From Saccharopolyspora rosea (GTDB taxonomy: Bacteria; Actinomycetota; Actinomycetes; Mycobacteriales; Pseudonocardiaceae), in the NCBI RefSeq assembly GCF_025643595.1, contig NZ_CP102826.1, positions 6,014,001 through 6,078,000 on the forward strand: a stretch of DNA of 64,000 nucleotides, given 5' to 3'. The translations under genes were made by a program, and so were the position numbers. Shown here piece by piece: positions 17,617 through 25,493 of this stretch. The first letter of the stretch is position 1. Each line of letters begins with the position of its first letter. The notes below the pieces were generated by a model. It saw only the letters and a list, made by a program, of their open reading frames with translations. It ran no database searches and was not told the DNA's origin.

Positions 17617-18204
17617 TCACCGCAGCCAGCTCTGGTTCTCGAAGTCCTCGTCGTCGTCGAGCACCGGCTGCCGCCGGGGTTCGGGCTTCGGCTGGGGTTT
17701 CGGCGTCGCCTGCGGCGGCTCGGCCGGCTGGTTCCGCCGCCCGAACCGTCCAACTTGGACGTTCCAGGCGTCGCTCGGCTCGGCAGGCCGGCGCGCGGCC
17801 TCCGGCCGGGCCGCGACGTCCGGGGTTGCGGGCCCAGCCTGCTTCGCCGACTGCGCCGTGGTGGCCGCGGGTTCCTGCTCCGCGCGCTGCTCGCGGTGCC
17901 GCGCCAGCAGGTGCTGGGAGAACCGCTCGACGTCCGGATCGGCGTCCGCGTACCGGGTCTCCTCGTTGAACCCGCCGATCTCCTGGACGCCGCGCTTGTC
18001 GTCCTCCTTCTTCAGCGCGCCCGCGCGTTCCCGGATCCGCTCGACGAGCTTCTGCGCCTTCTCCGCCTGCTCGGCGGCCCCCTTCTCCGCCGCCGCGGCG
18101 GTTTCGTCCCAGCGCCGCGTGACGGCGCTCATGCTCGCGGCGTGCTCCTTCACCAGACCTTCCATCTGGTTGCGGAACGCCTTGACGCTCTCGCTGACGG
18201 TCAC
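17617..18204 (-). CDS. Coiled-coil protein with C-terminal FENQSWLR tag, T7SS-associated by context
   Basis: 195 residues. Residues 1-80 are Ala/Glu/Lys-rich helix (MEGLVKEHAASMSAVTRRWDETAAAAEKGAAEQAEKAQKL), WXG100-like in size and character but without WXG. A charged linker with EQEPAA and Pro-rich PKPQPKPEPRR leads to two blocks kept in the truncated duplicate: DAWNVQVGRFGRR and the end DDDEDFENQSWLR. The family is unknown to me. It is co-directional with the 865-residue and EspC-like genes upstream (38-bp gap), so probably of one operon. Confidence 0.65.
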   Translation of the reverse strand: MTVSESVKAFRNQMEGLVKEHAASMSAVTRRWDETAAAAEKGAAEQAEKAQKLVERIRERAGALKKEDDKRGVQEIGGFNEETRYADADPDVERFSQHLLARHREQRAEQEPAATTAQSAKQAGPATPDVAARPEAARRPAEPSDAWNVQVGRFGRRNQPAEPPQATPKPQPKPEPRRQPVLDDDEDFENQSWLR

Positions 18205-18242
18205 GGTCCCTCTCCTCCGGCTCGGTCGTGACGCCCTTCGGC

Positions 18243-20840
18243 CTACTTCTTCGTGTCCTCACCGAGCACCGAGCGGAACCGGACCTTCGACGCGTCGATG
18301 CCGTCGTCGAACAGCTGGCCCTGGGTGCGCCACGGGCTGGAGTTGGTGCGTTCCTGCTCGCCGCCCTGCTGTCCGTGGCCGCCCATGCCGCCCATTCCCC
18401 CCATCATGCCGCCGCCCATCATGCCGCCCTGCGACGCACCCGGGTTCTGCTGCGCACCGCCCATCGATTGCAGGCCGCTCGCGCCCTGCGGGCTTCCGCT
18501 CGCGGCCTCACTCATGCTCCCGATCCCGCTGGAACCGCCCGGGGGCAGCGGTGCACCGGCCGCTCCCGGATGTCCGGCGGGCTGGCCGGCGTGGGCACCG
18601 GCCTGAGCGGCGTGCCCCGCCCCGCCGGACGCGGCCGGGTGACCGCCGCCCTGGTCGGGCACGCCGGGACCGCCCGGGTGGTCCGGCTGCCCGGGACCGT
18701 GGTCACCGAACCCGAGCAGCTGTCCGGACGCGCTGCCGAAGGAGTTCTGCACGCCGTCGGCCGCGCCGCCGAACGAACCGAATCCGGCGGCCTGCGGCAC
18801 GGTCGGCGCCGGACCACCGGCCGCCGCGGCGGCGGGCTGCGGCGCCTCGGACGGCTGCCCGCCCGCGCCCATCCCCGGTCCGTGGCCGGGCGCGGCCGCG
18901 GCGGGGTCCATGCGGAAGCCGGTCTGCAGACTGCTGCCCGGGGCGGTCGGGGTGGTCCCCGGACGCTGGCCACCAGGCGGCTCGCCCTCGCCGATCGGCG
19001 CGTGCACGTTCCTGTCGGCCCCGGCGAAGTCGAGGGTCTGGTGCAGCGGCTGCTGCCCGTGGCCGTTGTCGACGTCGACCTGGATCTGCCCGTCGGGGGT
19101 GCGCTGCAGGCTGATCGTCCGGTCGCCCTCGTGGATGACCGCCTTGCCGTCCTCACCCGCCTGCACCGGGATGCCGCCCGGACCACCGCCGGGAGCGGGC
19201 ACGCCGCCCTGGCCTTCGGCGTCGACCTGCGGTGGCATGCCCGCCGGTGCCGCCGGAGGCAGGTTGCCGGGCTGGCCAGGCCCGTGACCGCCGAAGTCGA
19301 CCTGGTAGCTCTTCGGCTTGCCGTCCGGGCCCACGACCTCGACCTGGGTCTTGCCGTCCGGACCAGGCTGGTGGACGCTCACCGCGTCCTCTCCCGCGCC
19401 GAGGGTCACCTTGTCCGAGGGAGCCGGTTGCGCAGCGCCGGGGCCGCCCGGGTGCATTCCGGGAACCTGCGGCGTTTCCGGGACCTCGGGGACGCCGCTC
19501 GCACCGGCGCCGGGAATGCCGCCGCCACCTCCGGCCCCACCCCCGCCGGGCATGCCGCCGCCTCCGGCTCCGGCGCCACCACCAGCGCCGCCGCCACTCC
19601 CGACGCCGCCTCCGCTGGCTCCACCGCCGCCGTGCTGACCACCGCCGCCCTGCTTGCCCTTGTCCCCGCCGTCCTGCTTGCCGCCGGGGTGGGCGAACGG
19701 GTTCTCCTCGGCCTTGTTCAGCTCGTCGTTGAGCTTGCTGAAGGCGTCGTCGATGTTCTTCTTGGTGTCGTCGCAGAGCTTGACGAAGTCCACGCACTGG
19801 TTCTCGACCGGCGCCGCGAAGTACTGCTTGACCTGGTCGAAGCAGGTGTCGAAGATCTTCTTTTTGGCGTCCTCGGTCAGGTCCCCGCAGTCCTCGTCGA
19901 TCTGCACGCCCCAGATCGTGCAGGCTTCGCGCATCGTCTTGTCGTCGTCGGTGCGGTTCGCGACTTTGATCGTGGTGTCCCAGTCCTGCGCGGCCTTGCC
20001 CGCGAGGGTTTTGCTGTGCTCATCGAGCTTGAGCGCGGTCTCGGCCTTGTGCCGGACCATCTCCGCGACGGCCTTGATCGTCTCCTCGGTCTTGCCCGCC
20101 GCGTCGCCGGTGGTGCTGATGACCCGGTCCTGCGCGGTCGGGGTGAACTTCCCGGCGAAGAACTGCTGCGCGGACTGCGCGGCCGGGCCCGTCCAGGTCT
20201 TCCACAACCCGGCGAGCTTGTCCGACATGGTCTGGTGCGCGCCGCGCAGGCCCTTCTCGGCGTTGCGCAGGTCCTCGACGCTCTTGGCGAACTTGTCGAA
20301 GTTCAGCCCGGTCTGCTCGCCGTAGCGCTCTTCCAACGCCTTGAGGTCGGGGACCTTGCTCCTGTCGTTGTAGGCGTGGTCGATCTTCTTGTAGAGCGGA
20401 ACCCAGTTGCGGAAGTACGCCAGGCCGGGCTTGCCCGAGTTGAGCAGCTCGTCGGCGGTGGCGGCGCCCGCACCCCCGTGGGAGCCGCTCTCGCCCTTGC
20501 GCCGGCTGTCCGCCAGGGCGTCGCGACCCTTCTTGACGTCCTCGCCGTGCTGCCGGTCCTTCGTCGCGGCCTTGTCGGCCTCGTCCTTCGCCGCTTTGTA
20601 GGCGTCGTTCAGCCGGTCCTCGGGTTCTTTCCCGCTGAAGGCGTCCTTGACGGTCGCGCCGTACCCGTCGTCGTACTTGTCGAGATAGGGCCGAGCCTCG
20701 GGATTGGTCCGGAACCACCCCATCGAATCGCTCGACGCATAACTCACCGCGAGTTTCTGCTTGAGGTCATCGGAAACGTCTGGGTTGTCCAGGACCTTCT
20801 TGACTTCCTCCCAGGACGGCGTCTTCTTCTCGTCCCCCAT
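18243..20840 (-). CDS. Large Gly/Pro-rich putative type VII secretion substrate
   Basis: 865 residues. Residues 1 to about 385 are charged and helical, including LWKTWTGPAAQSAQQFFAGKF near 235, which resembles a WXG-like turn. From about 395 the chain is very rich in Gly, Pro and Gln (GGGVGSGGGAGGGAGAGG, then repeated GGAGG and MGGGMMGGMGGMGGHG) with one more ordered stretch in between, and ends with a charged WRTQGQLFDDGIDASKVRFRS. No signal peptide or membrane segment is visible. The ATG overlaps the stop of the EspC-like gene (TGATG), a PE/PPE- or Esp-like partner arrangement. Secretion is inference. Confidence 0.6.
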   Translation of the reverse strand: MGDEKKTPSWEEVKKVLDNPDVSDDLKQKLAVSYASSDSMGWFRTNPEARPYLDKYDDGYGATVKDAFSGKEPEDRLNDAYKAAKDEADKAATKDRQHGEDVKKGRDALADSRRKGESGSHGGAGAATADELLNSGKPGLAYFRNWVPLYKKIDHAYNDRSKVPDLKALEERYGEQTGLNFDKFAKSVEDLRNAEKGLRGAHQTMSDKLAGLWKTWTGPAAQSAQQFFAGKFTPTAQDRVISTTGDAAGKTEETIKAVAEMVRHKAETALKLDEHSKTLAGKAAQDWDTTIKVANRTDDDKTMREACTIWGVQIDEDCGDLTEDAKKKIFDTCFDQVKQYFAAPVENQCVDFVKLCDDTKKNIDDAFSKLNDELNKAEENPFAHPGGKQDGGDKGKQGGGGQHGGGGASGGGVGSGGGAGGGAGAGGGGMPGGGGAGGGGGIPGAGASGVPEVPETPQVPGMHPGGPGAAQPAPSDKVTLGAGEDAVSVHQPGPDGKTQVEVVGPDGKPKSYQVDFGGHGPGQPGNLPPAAPAGMPPQVDAEGQGGVPAPGGGPGGIPVQAGEDGKAVIHEGDRTISLQRTPDGQIQVDVDNGHGQQPLHQTLDFAGADRNVHAPIGEGEPPGGQRPGTTPTAPGSSLQTGFRMDPAAAAPGHGPGMGAGGQPSEAPQPAAAAAGGPAPTVPQAAGFGSFGGAADGVQNSFGSASGQLLGFGDHGPGQPDHPGGPGVPDQGGGHPAASGGAGHAAQAGAHAGQPAGHPGAAGAPLPPGGSSGIGSMSEAASGSPQGASGLQSMGGAQQNPGASQGGMMGGGMMGGMGGMGGHGQQGGEQERTNSSPWRTQGQLFDDGIDASKVRFRSVLGEDTKK

Positions 20841-21151
20841 CAGTTGCCCCCAGACCTGCCGACGGTGTGCGCGGCGTCAGCGTCGGAGGAGCCGTAGCTC
20901 TTGCTGGCCTCTTCGATCCGCTTGGCGAAGTCGTCCATCGCGTCGGCCATGCTCATCGCGCATTTCGCGAGCTTGTCCATGGCGCTCTGGTAACCGGAGA
21001 AGAAGTTCTGGTGAGCCTTGCCGAAATCCGATCCGCTCATGCCCAGATCGGAGATCTTCTTGCTGTAATCGTCGCGGATCGGATCCGCCGCGCCCCGGAT
21101 GCTGCCCGCGGCGGAGACGAGTTCGCCCGCATTGGCCCCGAACCCTGTCAC
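20840..21151 (-). CDS. EspC/WXG100-like small protein, partner of the 865-residue protein
   Basis: 103 residues, the length of WXG100 and EspC-like proteins, predicted as two helices around residue 38-45 (GMSGSDFGKAHQNFF, no WXG). The C-terminal KSYGSSD places Y86 and D90 in the Y-x3-D spacing of the general type VII secretion motif. It starts with GTG behind AAGGGGG and overlaps the next gene by one base. A similarly placed 103-residue gene lies between mrsA and glmS in M. tuberculosis, as far as I recall. I think it is a secretion chaperone or co-substrate. Confidence 0.7.
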   Translation of the reverse strand: MTGFGANAGELVSAAGSIRGAADPIRDDYSKKISDLGMSGSDFGKAHQNFFSGYQSAMDKLAKCAMSMADAMDDFAKRIEEASKSYGSSDADAAHTVGRSGGN

Positions 21152-21313
21152 CGTGCCCCCTTCTCAACGTTCTGCGCTGCCGACGACCCGGACCGGCCTC
21201 GACGGTCGTTGCGACGTCGCGCCAGATCACGTGGTTCCCAATCTTGGCAGCTTCGTTGCGCGGACAAGGCAAAAACGACGATCTGCTTGCATCCGCGAAG
21301 GGGGCGGCCCCGA

Positions 21314-21532
21314 TCACTGCGGCGGGTAGGGCCCCTGCTGGGGGTAGCCGCCCTGCTGGGGCGGGTACGGGTGCGGCGGGTACTGCTGCGGGTAGCCCTG
21401 CGGCGGGTAGCCCAGCTGCGGCGCAGCGGCCTGTTGACCGGGCTTCTTCCGCATCACCAGGAACGTGACGAGCGCTCCGATGCCGGCCCCGACGATCATC
21501 GCGAGCGGCAACAGGACGACGACCGCGTTCAT
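21314..21532 (-). CDS. Small single-pass membrane protein with Pro/Gln/Tyr-rich tail
   Basis: 72 residues. One N-terminal membrane helix (AVVVLLPLAMIVGAGIGALVTFLVM), then MRKKPGQQ and a cytoplasmic tail of PPQGYPQQYPPHPYPPQQGG type. The positive charges after the helix suggest the tail is inside. The function is unknown. It is the third of three tiny co-directional membrane genes after glmM. Confidence 0.6.
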   Translation of the reverse strand: MNAVVVLLPLAMIVGAGIGALVTFLVMRKKPGQQAAAPQLGYPPQGYPQQYPPHPYPPQQGGYPQQGPYPPQ

Positions 21533-21584
21533 GGTCCACCTCCATCGATCTCCGGGGCGAACCTAGCGGACCGGGGACGGGGAG

Positions 21585-21707
21585 TCAGCCGAGGAGCACC
21601 GGAAGGCCCCAGCCCTGGGCGAGGACCACGCAGAACACGACGGCTCCGACGAGCATGACGACCAGCGGCAGCACCAGCACCATCAGGAGGTCACCGAGGG
21701 TTCGCAT
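21585..21707 (-). CDS. Tiny hydrophobic membrane protein, 40 residues
   Basis: Reads MRTLGDLLMVLVLPLVVMLVG and then AVVFCVVLAQGWGLPVLLG. It is almost entirely one hydrophobic segment. The ATG at 21707 is preceded by AGGGGG. It lies 13 bases after the preceding 54-residue gene and 52 bases before the next, which supports an operon of three small membrane genes. The function is unknown. Confidence 0.5.
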   Translation of the reverse strand: MRTLGDLLMVLVLPLVVMLVGAVVFCVVLAQGWGLPVLLG

Positions 21708-21720
21708 CCACAGGCCCCCT

Positions 21721-21885
21721 TCAACCGCGGCGTCGCTGGAAGCGGTCCACGAACCAGCCCCGGCTCTCGTGCGCGGCGTTCACCGCCTTGAGGCCGACGA
21801 CCGCGAGAGCGGAGAAGATCACGATTCCGACGACGAGCCCGATTGCGACGAGCCCGACGATCATGGCGACAACGATGGCACCCAT
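21721..21885 (-). CDS. Small single-pass membrane protein, 54 residues
   Basis: The ATG at 21885 begins MGAIVVAMIVGLVAIGLVVG, a membrane helix that continues to VVGLKAVNAAHE, followed by a basic tail SRGWFVDRFQRRRG. No strong ribosome site is seen. It begins 52 bases after the glmM stop. The function is unknown. Confidence 0.5.
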   Translation of the reverse strand: MGAIVVAMIVGLVAIGLVVGIVIFSALAVVGLKAVNAAHESRGWFVDRFQRRRG

Positions 21886-21937
21886 GTGACAAGGCTCTCA
21901 CATTCGGGAGCCCAGCGAGAGATCTACATCACAAAGA

Positions 21938-23272
21938 TCACCGGATTGCGCCAACGACCTCCGCGAGCCGTTCGGCGACGCGCTGGGCGGTCTCCTCACC
22001 GGGCGCCTCGACCATGACCCGCACCAGCTGCTCGGTGCCGGATGGGCGCAGCAGCACCCGACCGTTCTCCCCGATCTCCGCCTCAGCCGCCGCAACAGCC
22101 TCGCTGACCTGCGACGATGCGGCCACGGCCGCCTTGTCGGCGACGCGGACGTTGATCAGGACCTGCGGCAGGCGGCGCATCACCTTCGCCAGCGAGGCGA
22201 GCGGGGACCCGGTGGCCGCCACCCGCCCCATCAGGCGCAGCGCCGTGAGCAGTCCGTCACCGGTGGTGGCGTGGCCGGGCAGCACGACGTGCCCGGACTG
22301 CTCGCCGCCGAGCGAGAAACCGCCCGCGCGCAGTTCCTCCAGGACGTAGCGGTCGCCGACCGCGGTGGTGCGCAGCGCGATGCCGTGCTCGCGCATCGCC
22401 AGGTGCAGCCCCAGGTTGCTCATCACGGTCGCGACCAGGGTGTCGTCCGCGAGCTCGGCCGACTCGCGCATGGCCAGGGCGAGGATCGCCATGATCTGGT
22501 CACCGTCGACGACGGCGCCGGTGGCGTCCACCGCCAGGCACCGGTCGGCATCGCCGTCGTGGGCGATGCCCAGGTCGGCCGAGTGCTCCAGGACCGCGGC
22601 CTGCAGGCCCTCGATGTGCGTCGAGCCGACACCGTCGTTGATGTTGAGGCCGTCCGGGCTCGCGTTGATCGCCACCACCTCGGCACCGGCCCGCCGGTAC
22701 GCCTCGGGGGCCGCGGTGGACGCCGCCCCGTTCGCGCAGTCGACGACGACCTTCAGTCCCGTCAGCGGCTGCGGCGTGGCCACCAGCAGGTGGTCGACGT
22801 AGCGGTCCACCGCGTCCGGGACGTCCCGGACGCGACCGATGTGCGTGCCGGTGGGGCGGTCGACCTGCTCGTCGAGCCGGGCGGCGATCTCGTCCTCCAC
22901 CGCGTCCGGCAGCTTGTGCCCCCCGGCGGCGAACAGCTTGATCCCGTTGTCGGGCATCGGGTTGTGCGACGCGGAGATCATCACGCCGAGGTCCGCGTCC
23001 AGCGCCGCCACCAGGTGCGCCACCGCCGGGGTCGGCAGCACGCCGACGCGCAGCACGTCGGCACCCGCCGACGTCAGGCCCGCGGTGACCGCCGCCTCCA
23101 ACATCTCGCCGCTCGCCCGCGGGTCGCGGCCCACGAGCGCCACCCGGCGCCGCGAGTCGTCGCGGTCGTAGAGCACGCGGGCCGTCGCGGCGGCCAGCGA
23201 CAGGGCCAACTCCGGTGTCAGGTCGGCGTTGGCCAGGCCCCTCACCCCGTCGGTGCCGAACAACCGGGACAT
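21938..23272 (-). CDS. glmM: Phosphoglucosamine mutase
   Basis: 444 residues from [12 protein letters not shown], the family's normal length and start. It converts glucosamine-6-phosphate to glucosamine-1-phosphate for UDP-GlcNAc. The active-site phosphoserine loop is [14 protein letters not shown], the metal loop AHDGDADRC, the sugar-binding loop GGEQSGHV and the phosphate-binding end [11 protein letters not shown]. It lies on the same strand as glmS and downstream of rplM-rpsI, with a strong hairpin after rpsI in between. Confidence 0.96.
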   Translation of the reverse strand: MSRLFGTDGVRGLANADLTPELALSLAAATARVLYDRDDSRRRVALVGRDPRASGEMLEAAVTAGLTSAGADVLRVGVLPTPAVAHLVAALDADLGVMISASHNPMPDNGIKLFAAGGHKLPDAVEDEIAARLDEQVDRPTGTHIGRVRDVPDAVDRYVDHLLVATPQPLTGLKVVVDCANGAASTAAPEAYRRAGAEVVAINASPDGLNINDGVGSTHIEGLQAAVLEHSADLGIAHDGDADRCLAVDATGAVVDGDQIMAILALAMRESAELADDTLVATVMSNLGLHLAMREHGIALRTTAVGDRYVLEELRAGGFSLGGEQSGHVVLPGHATTGDGLLTALRLMGRVAATGSPLASLAKVMRRLPQVLINVRVADKAAVAASSQVSEAVAAAEAEIGENGRVLLRPSGTEQLVRVMVEAPGEETAQRVAERLAEVVGAIR

Positions 23273-23354
23273 CAGCGGCGGTGCCTCCTTCTCGATGACC
23301 GCGGCCGGTGCACGTCCGCGGCGGTGACGGCGGGCGGATGCCGCCCGCATACAA

Positions 23355-23402
23355 CTGCGGGAGCAGCCCCCGTCCCCAGTGGACGAATGACTGCTCCCGC
23401 AG
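23355..23402 (-). terminator. Terminator hairpin after rpsI
   Basis: CTGCGGGAGCAG (23355-23366) and CTGCTCCCGCAG (23391-23402) pair perfectly over 12 bp. The loop holds a second 5-bp stem (CGTCC/GGACG, 23371-23385). It separates rplM-rpsI from glmM. Confidence 0.7.
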
Positions 23403-23418
23403 ATCGTATGAAGCTCGG

Positions 23419-23886
23419 TCAGCGCTTGCTGTACTGCGGCGCCTTGCGGGCCTTCTTCAGACCGTACTTCTTGCGCTCCTTCTCCCGCGCGTCACGGGTG
23501 AGCATGCCGGCCTTCTTCAGCGCCGGACGGTCGTCGATGTCGTTGGACGCCAGCGCACGGGCGATCGCCATGCGCAGCGCACCGGCCTGACCCGAGGGGC
23601 CGCCGCCGCGCAGGTTCGCCAGCACGTCGAAGCTCTCGGCGCGGTCCACGGTGACCAGCGGCTCCTTGATCAGCTGCTGGTGGACCTTGTTCGGGAAGTA
23701 CTCTTCGAGGCTCTTGCCGTTCAGCTTGAAGCCACCGTTGCCGGGGACCAGCCGAACGCGGACCACGGCCTCCTTGCGGCGGCCGACGGTCTGGACGGGG
23801 CGACCGGCGGGCACCGGCGCGACATCCTGGGCGACAGCTTCCGGAGCGGGAGCGCTCACGGTCTCTTCCTGAAGTTCGTCAGTCAC
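23419..23886 (-). CDS. rpsI: 30S ribosomal protein S9
   Basis: 155 residues; the core starts at [12 protein letters not shown] and ends with the typical [12 protein letters not shown] tail, whose last Arg reaches the P-site tRNA. The N-terminal 35 residues (Glu/Ala/Pro-rich) are the extension usual in actinomycetes. The ATG overlaps the rplM stop by four bases. Confidence 0.98.
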   Translation of the reverse strand: MTDELQEETVSAPAPEAVAQDVAPVPAGRPVQTVGRRKEAVVRVRLVPGNGGFKLNGKSLEEYFPNKVHQQLIKEPLVTVDRAESFDVLANLRGGGPSGQAGALRMAIARALASNDIDDRPALKKAGMLTRDAREKERKKYGLKKARKAPQYSKR

Positions 23887-24329
23887 TTCTCGACCTTCGC
23901 GTTGATCTCGAACGGCTGCGGGTTCTGGGCCTGGTGCGGGTGGTTCGGCCCGGCGTAGACCTTGAGCTTCTTGCCCATGGCCCGGCCGAGCTTGTTCTTC
24001 GGCAGCATGCCCTTGATCGCCTTCTCAAGCAGCCGCTCGGGGTGCTTCTGCAGCACCTCGCCGAAGGACTGCTTCCGCAGACCACCCGGGTAACCGCTGT
24101 GCCGGTAGTGGAACGCCTGCTCCCGCTTGTTACCGGTGAGGGCCACCTTCTCGGCGTTGACGATGACGACGAAGTCGCCGGTGTCGACGTGCGGTGCGTA
24201 GGTCGGCTTGTGCTTGCCGCGCAGCAGCGTCGCGGCCTGAGTTGCCAACCGGCCGAGGACCACATCCTCGGCGTCGATCACATGCCAGGCGCGGGTCACC
24301 TCGCCGGCCTTCGGGCTGTACGTGCGCAC
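23883..24329 (-). CDS. rplM: 50S ribosomal protein L13
   Basis: 148 residues, [22 protein letters not shown] with [17 protein letters not shown] and [10 protein letters not shown], the family signature. It is first in the rplM-rpsI transcript, with a leader of about 145 bases from the promoter at 24486-24515. It lies next to the ESX locus as in mycobacteria. Confidence 0.98.
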   Translation of the reverse strand: MRTYSPKAGEVTRAWHVIDAEDVVLGRLATQAATLLRGKHKPTYAPHVDTGDFVVIVNAEKVALTGNKREQAFHYRHSGYPGGLRKQSFGEVLQKHPERLLEKAIKGMLPKNKLGRAMGKKLKVYAGPNHPHQAQNPQPFEINAKVEK

Positions 24330-24485
24330 GGGTCTACCTCGTCGTCGTTCGCGTCGGAGTCGTCAGTGCGGAGCCCGCCTCGATCACGCCGGTCGGCTCC
24401 CGTGGAGCCGGCACGTCCGTCAACGGCGCCGGAACCGTCGGTCCTCTGGCGCGCATTGCAGTCGCGCACCGCACAACAAAGAATG

Positions 24486-24515
24486 AGGGTACTGGGTGGC
24501 CGATGGGTGGGTCAA
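24486..24515 (-). promoter_or_regulatory. Promoter of rplM-rpsI
   Basis: On the minus strand, TTGACC (24515-24510) and TACCCT (24491-24486) are separated by 18 bp. This is a good match to the main vegetative sigma consensus of actinomycetes. The start would fall near 24478. Confidence 0.65.
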
Positions 24516-24607
24516 AACGGGTCCCCCGCAGCTGCTGACCTGGGTCATCGCCGCGTTCAGAATAACGTCCGGGGAAAACGGCCGACGCCCGGGGCCACCG
24601 GAGCACA

Positions 24608-24633
24608 ACGGCCCCGGCGAATGCCGGGGCCGT
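24608..24633 (-). terminator. Terminator of esxB-esxA
   Basis: ACGGCCCCGGC (24608-24618) and GCCGGGGCCGT (24623-24633) form an 11-bp perfect stem with a GAAT loop, 18 bp after the esxA stop. Confidence 0.8.
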
Positions 24634-24651
24634 GAAGCTGTGATGTCGGGC

Positions 24652-24942
24652 TCAGCCACCGAAGCGGGCGGCGTTGCGGTGCTCACCCTGCTGGAAGGCC
24701 TCGTTGGCCGCGTGGACCGCCATGCCCATCTTGGCCGCGATCTCGCGCATGTTGTGCGCGGCCTTGTTCCACTCGTCCTGGGCCCGGTGGTAGGCCTCCT
24801 GCGCGGAACCCTCCCAGGTGGCGATCAGCGGCTTGAGGAACTGCTCCAGCTGGTCCAACTCCTGCTCGATCTTGCTCGCGGTCTTGCCCAGGTCGTCGGC
24901 GGCCTGGCTCAGCTGACCGAAGTCAACCTTGATCTCACCCAT
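24652..24942 (-). CDS. esxA: WXG100 protein, EsxA/ESAT-6 type
   Basis: 96 residues, helix-WEG-helix with W43-E44-G45. It is one half of the secreted pair with the gene just upstream. Conserved features are VDFGQLSQAADDLG and the amphipathic C-terminal helix WNKAAHNMREIAAKMGMAVHAANEAF. The gene starts with ATG preceded by GGGGAAAC. It lies beside rplM in the place of esxT/esxU of mycobacterial ESX-4, as I recall. Confidence 0.93.
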   Translation of the reverse strand: MGEIKVDFGQLSQAADDLGKTASKIEQELDQLEQFLKPLIATWEGSAQEAYHRAQDEWNKAAHNMREIAAKMGMAVHAANEAFQQGEHRNAARFGG

Positions 24943-25000
24943 TGCTGTTTCCCCTCGAATGATCGTGATCGGTGAAGAATGCGATGCGAGTCGCAGCTGA

Positions 25001-25315
25001 TCAGTGGCCGCCCAGCAAGCCCTCGATCTTGGAGATCTCCTGCGCGTGCTCCTCCTGCGTCTGCGCGTAGGCGTGGCCGGAGGTCTTGATGTTCTCGCTG
25101 ATCTCGTTCAGCTTGTTGTTGATCGTCTTGGCGTTCTCCTGGAACTGCTCGGAGAGCCGCTTGAAGACGTCGGCCGCCTGGCCCTTCCAGCTCGCGACCA
25201 CCGGCTCCAGGTTGCCGTGCAGCTGCTGCACCGCGCTCTCGATGTTGCCGCGGATCTCGTCGACCTGCCCGGCCGCCTTCGCCATCAGATCCGCATCGGT
25301 ACCGAAACCGCTCAT
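25001..25315 (-). CDS. esxB: WXG100 protein, EsxB/CFP-10 type
   Basis: 104 residues from the ATG at 25315; a longer open frame upstream is not used. W43-K44-G45 is the hairpin turn. The C-terminal HAYAQTQEEH resembles the Y-x3-D/E secretion signal but with one more residue (Y83 to E88), so the strict motif is not met. It would bind EsxA and be recognised by EccC. It is first in esxB-esxA; the promoter would lie in the 178-bp spacer before the Hsp70-like gene. Confidence 0.9.
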   Translation of the reverse strand: MSGFGTDADLMAKAAGQVDEIRGNIESAVQQLHGNLEPVVASWKGQAADVFKRLSEQFQENAKTINNKLNEISENIKTSGHAYAQTQEEHAQEISKIEGLLGGH

Positions 25316-25493
25316 CTCGGGTGGACCCCCTTCAAACCTCGTCACCAAGTTCGGATGAACCTGCGACGCAGACATTGCCACGTCCGGTTCCCGGCTGTCC
25401 CCGATTTCCCCCGAACCCGTTGCTCCTGTGAACGTTCGGACGAAAACCCGCAGGTCACCGCGGGATTCGCGGTTGCGAAAAGTCCGCCGGCGG

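Larger units (their letters stand above)
24330..24651. other. Spacer of 322 bp between rplM and esxA: terminator, promoter and long rplM leader
   Basis: Reading the minus strand, it holds the esxA terminator (24608-24633), the rplM promoter (24486-24515) and a leader of about 145 bases. The leader has a short CGGCTCCCGTGGAGCCG hairpin, which could regulate L13, but I see no known L13-binding motif. Confidence 0.5.

Noticed and set aside
18350-19650. Regular Gly/Pro-rich repeats mistaken for a CRISPR or tandem-repeat array
   Set aside because: They are codon-level low-complexity repeats within an open frame, with no fixed repeat-spacer pattern.
18228-20897. Open frame of 889 residues antisense to the Gly/Pro-rich gene
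   Set aside because: Shadow of the real frame; the minus-strand frame has a partner gene, overlap start and charged helical half, while the plus frame has none of these.
21885-21902. TGTGA-n8-TCACA inverted repeat near a small membrane gene, CRP-like
   Set aside because: The spacing is eight, not six, and it overlaps the start codon; insufficient to call a site.
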